DNA of 11,109 bases from Pseudomonadota bacterium (GTDB lineage: Bacteria; Pseudomonadota; Gammaproteobacteria; Xanthomonadales; Xanthomonadaceae). Both the position numbers and the translations under genes were made by a program. The notes under the pieces are model-generated. The model ran no database searches. It saw only the letters and a program-made list of their open reading frames with translations, and was not told the origin of the DNA. The stretch lies in contig JAFAFF010000329.1 of NCBI GenBank assembly GCA_023423605.1, positions 1 through 11,109 of the forward strand, in the 5' to 3' direction. Numbering within the stretch: the stretch's first letter is position 1; each line of letters begins with the position of its first letter. Of this stretch, positions 7,553-11,109 are shown piece after piece.

Positions 7553-8299
7553 TCACCCCCGTGCCAATTCACCCACCAGTTCCGGCAAACCATTGGAGGC
7601 GGCCTGCACGTTGGCGAGTACTTCGGCCATCGTGATTTCCTCGCCATCGCCACATCCAGCGGCCCAGTTGGCCACGATCGCCAGGCACGCGTAGTCCAGC
7701 CCGAGCTCGCGCGCCAGGGCAGCTTCCGGCATCCCGGTCATGCCCACCAGATCGCAGCCGTCGCGGCGCATGCGCGCGATTTCGGCGATGGTTTCCAGCC
7801 GCGGGCCCTGCGTGGCGCCATAGCAGCCGCCGTCCTGCATCGCGACGCCGGTCACCTTGGCGGCGGCCAGAATCCTGCTGCGCAGCATCGGCGTGTAGGG
7901 GTGCCCGAAGTCGACGTGCAGCACCTCGCTGCCCGGCTCCTCGCACAGGGTGGAGATCCGGCCCCAGGTGTAATCGATGATCTGGTCCGGGCAGGCGAGC
8001 ACGCGCGGCGCGAACGCCTCGGTGATGCCACCCACGGTGTTCAGCGCCAGCACGCGCTGCGCGCCCAGCTGCTGCAGCGCGGCCAGGTTGGCGCGGTAGT
8101 TGATCCTGTGCGGTGGCAACGAATGCCCTTCGCCGTGGCGCGCCAGGAAGGCCACCCGGCGCCCCAGCAGGGTGCCGACGCGGACCGGGCTGGACGGCGT
8201 GCCGAAGCGGGTTTCCACCTCGTGGGACTGCACGTCATCGAGCTGCGCCAGCGAATAGACCCCGGTCCCGCCGATGACCGCCAATGCGATCTGCTGCAT
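7553..8299 (-). CDS. mtnP: S-methyl-5'-thioinosine phosphorylase (MTAP/PNP family)
   Basis: Encodes 248 residues, a full-length member of the trimeric purine nucleoside phosphorylase / MTA phosphorylase family. Seen: phosphate-binding GGTG (10-13), RHGEGH (54-59), HRINYRANL (64-72), [10 protein letters not shown] (87-96), TQGPRLET (163-170) and MTGMPEA (187-193). Family members specific for methylthioadenosine usually read MTTxPE; the MTGMPEA form matches the Pseudomonas PA3004-type enzyme that splits methylthioinosine into hypoxanthine and methylthioribose-1-phosphate. The context fits: hpt, which reuses hypoxanthine, lies directly upstream. The ATG is 6 bp after the hpt stop, with AAGGA overlapping the last hpt codons, so the two are one transcript and may be translationally coupled. 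Pipelines may call it mtnP; substrate preference is inferred. Confidence 0.9.
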   Translation of the reverse strand: MQQIALAVIGGTGVYSLAQLDDVQSHEVETRFGTPSSPVRVGTLLGRRVAFLARHGEGHSLPPHRINYRANLAALQQLGAQRVLALNTVGGITEAFAPRVLACPDQIIDYTWGRISTLCEEPGSEVLHVDFGHPYTPMLRSRILAAAKVTGVAMQDGGCYGATQGPRLETIAEIARMRRDGCDLVGMTGMPEAALARELGLDYACLAIVANWAAGCGDGEEITMAEVLANVQAASNGLPELVGELARG

Positions 8300-8305
8300 A
8301 CGCTG

Positions 8306-8860
8306 TTATTCCTTCATCGCGTAGATGGCCGGAACACAGCGCAGTGTCTCGTTGACGTCCATGCCGAAACCGAACACGTAGCGGTCCGGCAGCTCCACGC
8401 CGGCGTAGTCGGCCTGCACGTCCGGCAACGCACGCTCGTGCCGCTTGACCGTCAGCGCGGCGATGTGCACGTCGGTGGCACCCTGTTCCAGGCACCAGGT
8501 GCGCACGCCCTGCAGGGTGTAGCCCTCATCCAGGATGTCGTCCACCAGCAGTACGCGGCGACCGAACAACGCCGTGGCCGGGCGATGTTTCCACACCAGC
8601 TCGCCGCCGGTGGTCTCGCCGCGGTAGCGGGTGGCGTGCAGGTAATCGAACTGCACGTCCTGGCCGCGCGCGCCCAGTTCCAGTGCCAGCTGGCCGGCGA
8701 ACGGCAACGCGCCATGCATGATGGACAGGAACACCGGCACCTCGCCCTCGTAGTCGCGCGCGATGGCGTCGGCGATGGCACCGATGGCCTTGTCGATGGT
8801 GGGGCGATCGACCAGCAGATCGGCCTGTTCCAGGGCCTGGGAAATGGTGAGGTTGGGCAT
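8306..8860 (-). CDS. hpt: Hypoxanthine-guanine phosphoribosyltransferase
   Basis: Encodes 184 residues. The enzyme joins hypoxanthine or guanine to PRPP, making IMP or GMP in purine salvage (cytosol). The PRPP-binding motif VLLVDDILDEGYTL is at 103-116, the mobile loop at about 74-87 (LHATRYRGETTGGE), the base-contacting Lys in VKRHER (138-143), and YVFGFGMD (161-168) corresponds to the purine-stacking YVVGYGLD of other HPRTs. The ATG overlaps the nagZ TGA by one base (TGATG), a sign of translational coupling; GGAAG lies about 10 bases upstream inside nagZ. It is followed after 6 bp by mtnP, whose product hypoxanthine it can use. Confidence 0.95.
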   Translation of the reverse strand: MPNLTISQALEQADLLVDRPTIDKAIGAIADAIARDYEGEVPVFLSIMHGALPFAGQLALELGARGQDVQFDYLHATRYRGETTGGELVWKHRPATALFGRRVLLVDDILDEGYTLQGVRTWCLEQGATDVHIAALTVKRHERALPDVQADYAGVELPDRYVFGFGMDVNETLRCVPAIYAMKE

Positions 8861-9867
8861 CAGACGGTTCTTCCAGAAAGTTCGAGCAAACGGGTTCGGG
8901 TATCGCCATGGCGGGCATCGGCCAGCAGGCCGTCCCAGCCGAGCGCGCCGCGGCCGATCAGGCCAAGCAGCGCGCCGGTATTGAGTGTGCGCGGTTCGAC
9001 GGCGCGGAGCGAGTCTTCGACAAGCTCGGGATGGCAGACCAGCACGACATCGCAGCCCGCATCCAGATGGGCATCGACGCGCGCCCGGACACCGCCGGCA
9101 GCCGATGACGCAGCCATGCCGATGTCGTCGGAAAACACCACGCCACGGAAGCCCAGCTCGCCACGCAGTATGTCCTGGATCCAGCGGCGCGAATAACCGG
9201 CCGGCTCCGGAGCGACCTGCGGATAGACCACATGCGCCATCATCACCGCGTCGGCACCGGCCTGGATGCCGGCCATGAACGGCACCAGGTCCTGCGCACG
9301 CAGCTCGTCCAGCGCGCGCGGGTCGACGGCGCTGTCGACATGGGTGTCTTCCAGTACCGTGCCATGGCCGGGAAAGTGCTTGAGGGTGGCGGCCATGCCG
9401 GCGCCGTGCATGCCACGCACGTAGGCTGCGGTGAAGGCGGCTGCGACCTGCGGGTCATCGCTGAATGCACGGTCGCCGATGGCCCGGTTGCCCCGCGCCA
9501 GATCCACCACCGGCGCGAAGCTGAGGTCCACGCCGCTGGCCCGCACTTCGCTGGCCATCAGCCAGGCGTGCTGTTCAGCGGCGGCCAGCGCGCCCAGCGG
9601 ATCGGTGGCATGCGCCTGGCCGAGCTGCTGCAGCGGCGGCAACGCACTGAAGCCCTCGCGGAAGCGCTGTACACGGCCGCCTTCCTGGTCCACGCAGACC
9701 AGTTGCGGACGCGGCGCGGCAGCGCGGATGGCCGCCGACAGCTCGCCGATCTGCTGCCGGGAAGCGAAGTTGCGCGCGAACAGCACCACACCGGCAACGG
9801 CATCGTGCTGCAGCCAGTCACGCTCCTGCGCGGTCAATTCGGTACCGGCAACGCCGATCAGCAACAT
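8860..9867 (-). CDS. nagZ: Beta-N-acetylhexosaminidase (GH3)
   Basis: Encodes 335 residues, the usual length of proteobacterial NagZ. It removes N-acetylglucosamine from anhydro-muropeptides in the cytosol during cell-wall recycling; in related bacteria its products influence AmpR-controlled beta-lactamase. Seen: VDQEGGRVQRF (59-69), which binds the sugar; KHFPGHG (163-169) followed by EDTHVDS (173-179), carrying the Asp-His pair unique to NagZ-type GH3; and FSDDIGM (245-251) with the aspartate nucleophile. No signal peptide. The start ATG has GGAG 7 bases upstream. It heads the compact nagZ-hpt-mtnP run; no convincing promoter was found in the 65 bases between it and the palindrome, so transcription from farther upstream is possible. 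Confidence 0.95.
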   Translation of the reverse strand: MLLIGVAGTELTAQERDWLQHDAVAGVVLFARNFASRQQIGELSAAIRAAAPRPQLVCVDQEGGRVQRFREGFSALPPLQQLGQAHATDPLGALAAAEQHAWLMASEVRASGVDLSFAPVVDLARGNRAIGDRAFSDDPQVAAAFTAAYVRGMHGAGMAATLKHFPGHGTVLEDTHVDSAVDPRALDELRAQDLVPFMAGIQAGADAVMMAHVVYPQVAPEPAGYSRRWIQDILRGELGFRGVVFSDDIGMAASSAAGGVRARVDAHLDAGCDVVLVCHPELVEDSLRAVEPRTLNTGALLGLIGRGALGWDGLLADARHGDTRTRLLELSGRTV

Positions 9868-9932
9868 GGTCGATCTCCACTACGACAGCGCGCCAGCATG
9901 GCGCAGCGCCGCATTGTCGCAGAAGCGCGTGA

Positions 9933-9980
9933 AAAGGGGACGGAGGCGGTTAATTGCAATTAACCGCCTCCGTCCCCTTT
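9933..9980. repeat. Perfect 48-bp palindrome (REP/MITE-like)
   Basis: Two 24-base arms with no spacer, centred between 9956 and 9957. The left arm runs AAAGGGGACGGAGG and on to TTAATTG; the right arm is its exact complement. It separates the CYTH gene from nagZ and supplies the last codons and stop of the CYTH gene. It ends in A/T runs on both sides, so as RNA it could act as a terminator in either direction. Purine-rich palindromes of this general look are, from memory, repeated in Xanthomonadaceae genomes; a copy count would confirm that. Confidence 0.9.
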
Positions 9981-10463
9981 CCAGCGGGTGTAGGGGTGCG
10001 TGGCCAGGGCGACGTTGTAGTAGCGCGCCTGGTCGGTGACCTCCTCGCCCACCCAGTCCGGCAGCGCCACCTGCTGGTCGGCGTGGTCGAGTTCCACTTC
10101 GGCCACCACCAGGCCGGCGTTGTCACCCAGGAACTCGTCCACTTCCCACAGCAGTCCGCCGTGGTGCACCAGATGGCGTCGCTTTTCCACGATGCCGCCG
10201 ACGCACAACGCCAGCAGGTCGCGCGCGTCCTGCACCGGGATCGGGTAGTCGAACTCCTGCCGGCTGCGTCCCAACGTTCGCGATTTCAGGTTCAGCGCGG
10301 CGCCATCGCCTTCGATGCGCACCCGTACCGAGGCCTTCTGGTCGCCGCGGTCCAACGCCCCCATGTCGTTGATGTAGCCCTGTGCCATGGGGATGACAGC
10401 GTGCGCCGCAGCACGCCAGCCGTCGTCGGCGACGAGGAATTTACGTTCGATTTCAATAGCCAT
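9960..10463 (-). CDS. CYTH-domain (triphosphate tunnel metalloenzyme) protein
   Basis: Encodes 167 residues from ATG 10463. The CYTH hallmark ExExK is IEIERK (residues 3-8). Tunnel residues follow: Arg47/Arg49 (VRVRIEG), Lys60 (NLKSR), KRR (94-96), Glu107/Asp109 (WEVDEF) and Glu122/Glu124 (VAEVEL). These bind divalent metals and triphosphate; characterised relatives are tripolyphosphatases or class-IV adenylate cyclases, and sequence alone does not decide between them. The frame opens 11 codons farther up at a GTG, but the ATG gives the family N-terminus. No Shine-Dalgarno precedes it, while CATAAT lies 7 bases upstream, so a leaderless message is possible. Residues Lys162-Gly167 and the TAA are encoded by one arm of the 48-bp palindrome, a tail acquired from the repeat. 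Confidence 0.9.
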   Translation of the reverse strand: MAIEIERKFLVADDGWRAAAHAVIPMAQGYINDMGALDRGDQKASVRVRIEGDGAALNLKSRTLGRSRQEFDYPIPVQDARDLLALCVGGIVEKRRHLVHHGGLLWEVDEFLGDNAGLVVAEVELDHADQQVALPDWVGEEVTDQARYYNVALATHPYTRWKGDGGG

Positions 10464-10469
10464 GGGCTC

Positions 10470-10475
10470 ATTATG
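10470..10475 (-). promoter_or_regulatory. Possible -10 box of the CYTH gene (leaderless start)
   Basis: CATAAT on the minus strand ends 7 bases before the A of the CYTH ATG (10463), the spacing expected if transcription starts at the initiation codon. It lies within an odd palindrome, GCTCATTATGAGC (10466-10478). No good -35 hexamer stands 16-18 bp upstream, so the call is weak. Confidence 0.35.
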
Positions 10476-10485
10476 AGCGAAGGGC

Positions 10486-10506
10486 GTGACGACCAACGGT
10501 CGTCAC
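10486..10506. promoter_or_regulatory. 9-bp-arm inverted repeat upstream of the CYTH gene
   Basis: GTGACGACC and GGTCGTCAC are perfect inverted arms around a 3-base spacer, 23 bases upstream of the CYTH start and next to the 22-bp repeat array. It sits where the -35 region of a CYTH promoter would be, so it may be an operator; it could instead be an RNA hairpin if transcription comes from rlmD. Confidence 0.45.
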
Positions 10507-10510
10507 CCAC

Positions 10511-10685
10511 CAGGCAAGGTCTCTGAGCCACCAAAGCGAGGCCTTTCACCCATCAGGGCAAGGTCGCTGAGCCACCAAAGCAACGCCTCTCACCCATCAG
10601 GGCAAGGTCTCTGAGCCACTAAAGCGAGGCATCTCACCCACCAGGTCGAGGCCTCTCACTCACCAAGGCGAGGCATCTCAGCCAC
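10511..10685. repeat. Tandem array of eight 22-bp repeats
   Basis: Eight head-to-tail units with starts at 10511, 10532, 10554, 10576, 10598, 10620, 10642 and 10664; the first is 21 bp, the others exactly 22. Each follows a pattern close to CA-rich start, GCgAGG, cctCTcA, then CCAC or CCAT. Units 1, 3 and 5 read GGCAAGGTCtCTGAGCCAC and units 2, 4 and 6 read AAAGCgAgGC.TcTCACCCA, so there is a 44-bp higher-order period. There are no unique spacers, so it is not a CRISPR array. 22 is not a multiple of 3 and no gene spans it. It lies between the rlmD stop and the CYTH promoter region. Confidence 0.85.
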
Positions 10686-10697
10686 CCGCCGGGCGGG
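10685..10697. other. GC-rich hairpin after rlmD
   Basis: CCCGCC and GGCGGG are inverted around one base, 33 bases after the rlmD stop codon. No T-run follows on the minus strand, so it is at best a weak or Rho-assisted terminator for rlmD. Confidence 0.3.
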
Positions 10698-10729
10698 GTC
10701 TATCGCCCACCACGGCGGCACAGGGCGCA

Positions 10730-11109
10730 TCAGGCCCTTTCGAATACCGCGATGCTTTCCACGTGAGCGGTATGCGGGAACATGTCCATCGCGCCCGCGC
10801 TGACCAGCCTGAAGCCCTGTTCGTTGACCAGATAACCGGCATCGCGCGCCAGCGACCCGGGGTGGCAGCTGACATACACGATCCGCTTGAACTGCTTCAG
10901 CGGCAGCTGCTGCAGCACATCGATCGCGCCCGAACGCGGCGGATCCAGCAGCAGCTTGTCGAAGCCCTCGCGCATCCACGAGGCCTGGCGCTGGTCCTGG
11001 GTCAGGTCCGCCGCATGGAACGAGGCATTGCCCAGGCCATTGCGGATGGCGTTCTCCTTCGCGCGCGCCACCAGCCCGGCATCGCCTTCCACGCCCACCA
11101 CTTCGCGCA
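10730..11109 (-). CDS. rlmD: 23S rRNA (uracil-5-)-methyltransferase RlmD, C-terminal part
   Basis: The last 125 codons of a gene running off the right edge; the whole protein is usually around 440 residues. The enzyme uses SAM to methylate U1939 of 23S rRNA. Seen in this part: the SAM-site strand VVGVEGD (3-9), motif [10 protein letters not shown] (52-61), and [12 protein letters not shown] (78-89) with the catalytic Cys at residue 81 of the visible part, ending in [15 protein letters not shown]. The iron-sulfur and TRAM regions would lie outside the window. TrmA and RlmC have similar motifs; the DPPRSGA and [10 protein letters not shown] form and the FPHTAHVE tail fit RlmD best. It ends 267 bases before the CYTH start, with the 22-bp repeat array between. 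Confidence 0.9.
   Translation of the reverse strand, partial: REVVGVEGDAGLVARAKENAIRNGLGNASFHAADLTQDQRQASWMREGFDKLLLDPPRSGAIDVLQQLPLKQFKRIVYVSCHPGSLARDAGYLVNEQGFRLVSAGAMDMFPHTAHVESIAVFERA

Noticed and set aside
7465-7653. Upstream extension of the cold-shock ORF
   Set aside because: It overlaps the end of mtnP and the promoter, and the family N-terminus starts at the ATG at 7464.
7901-9196. Plus-strand frame of 431 codons opposite mtnP, hpt and nagZ
   Set aside because: It spans three well-supported minus-strand genes and has no recognisable domain.
9232-9963. Plus-strand frame of 243 codons opposite nagZ
   Set aside because: Antisense shadow of nagZ with no domain motif; it ends inside the palindrome by chance.
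10511-10685. CRISPR array
   Set aside because: The 22-bp units are contiguous, with no unique spacers, and no cas gene is present.

Overview
The window looks like chromosomal DNA of a Stenotrophomonas/Xanthomonas-type gammaproteobacterium (Lysobacteraceae). It is GC-rich, and the right half carries ordinary core genes (RlmD, a CYTH protein, NagZ, HPRT, a methylthioinosine phosphorylase and a cold-shock protein) of the kind found in that family. Assignment to the family is inference from protein character; no rRNA is present.

Right half (about 7210-11109), core genome, all genes on the minus strand. From right to left: the C-terminal part of the 23S rRNA m5U methyltransferase rlmD; a spacer holding eight tandem 22-bp repeats and a 9-bp-arm hairpin; a CYTH (triphosphate tunnel) protein whose last six codons and stop are supplied by a perfect 48-bp palindrome; then a tightly packed run nagZ-hpt-mtnP (cell-wall recycling and purine/methylthio-purine salvage; 1-bp overlap, then 6-bp gap); then a CspA-family gene with its own good promoter and a textbook intrinsic terminator.

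Left of the csp terminator lies an accessory region (about 1-7210). A P4/DUF4102-type integrase gene with a good RBS and GTG start runs in frame into a decayed internal piece of the AAA+ protein RarA, giving one 385-codon chimeric ORF that lacks the integrase catalytic domain. Four bases after its stop begins nhaA, an Na+/H+ antiporter with a C-terminal DsbA/thioredoxin-like domain. 25 bp after nhaA comes a class-2 UvrA (UvrA2) ABC ATPase without the UvrB-binding domain. The two genes are unrelated, yet they share a nearly identical 49-bp block covering 5' leader, ribosome binding site, ATG and about the first ten codons. It looks like a translation-start module pasted onto two foreign genes, or a recombination site between two cassettes. 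This is the most unusual signal in the window.

Farther left is a scrapyard: a hairpin built of two inverted copies of one motif, an internal piece of an RraA-family gene, an IS3-family orfB remnant cut at its 5' side and carrying an in-frame TGA, and the C-terminal end of an Old Yellow Enzyme-type reductase. The island therefore seems to have been built by repeated insertion and deletion. Its only intact-looking cargo is the antiporter and the UvrA2 protein, both plausible stress-tolerance genes that are probably co-transcribed.
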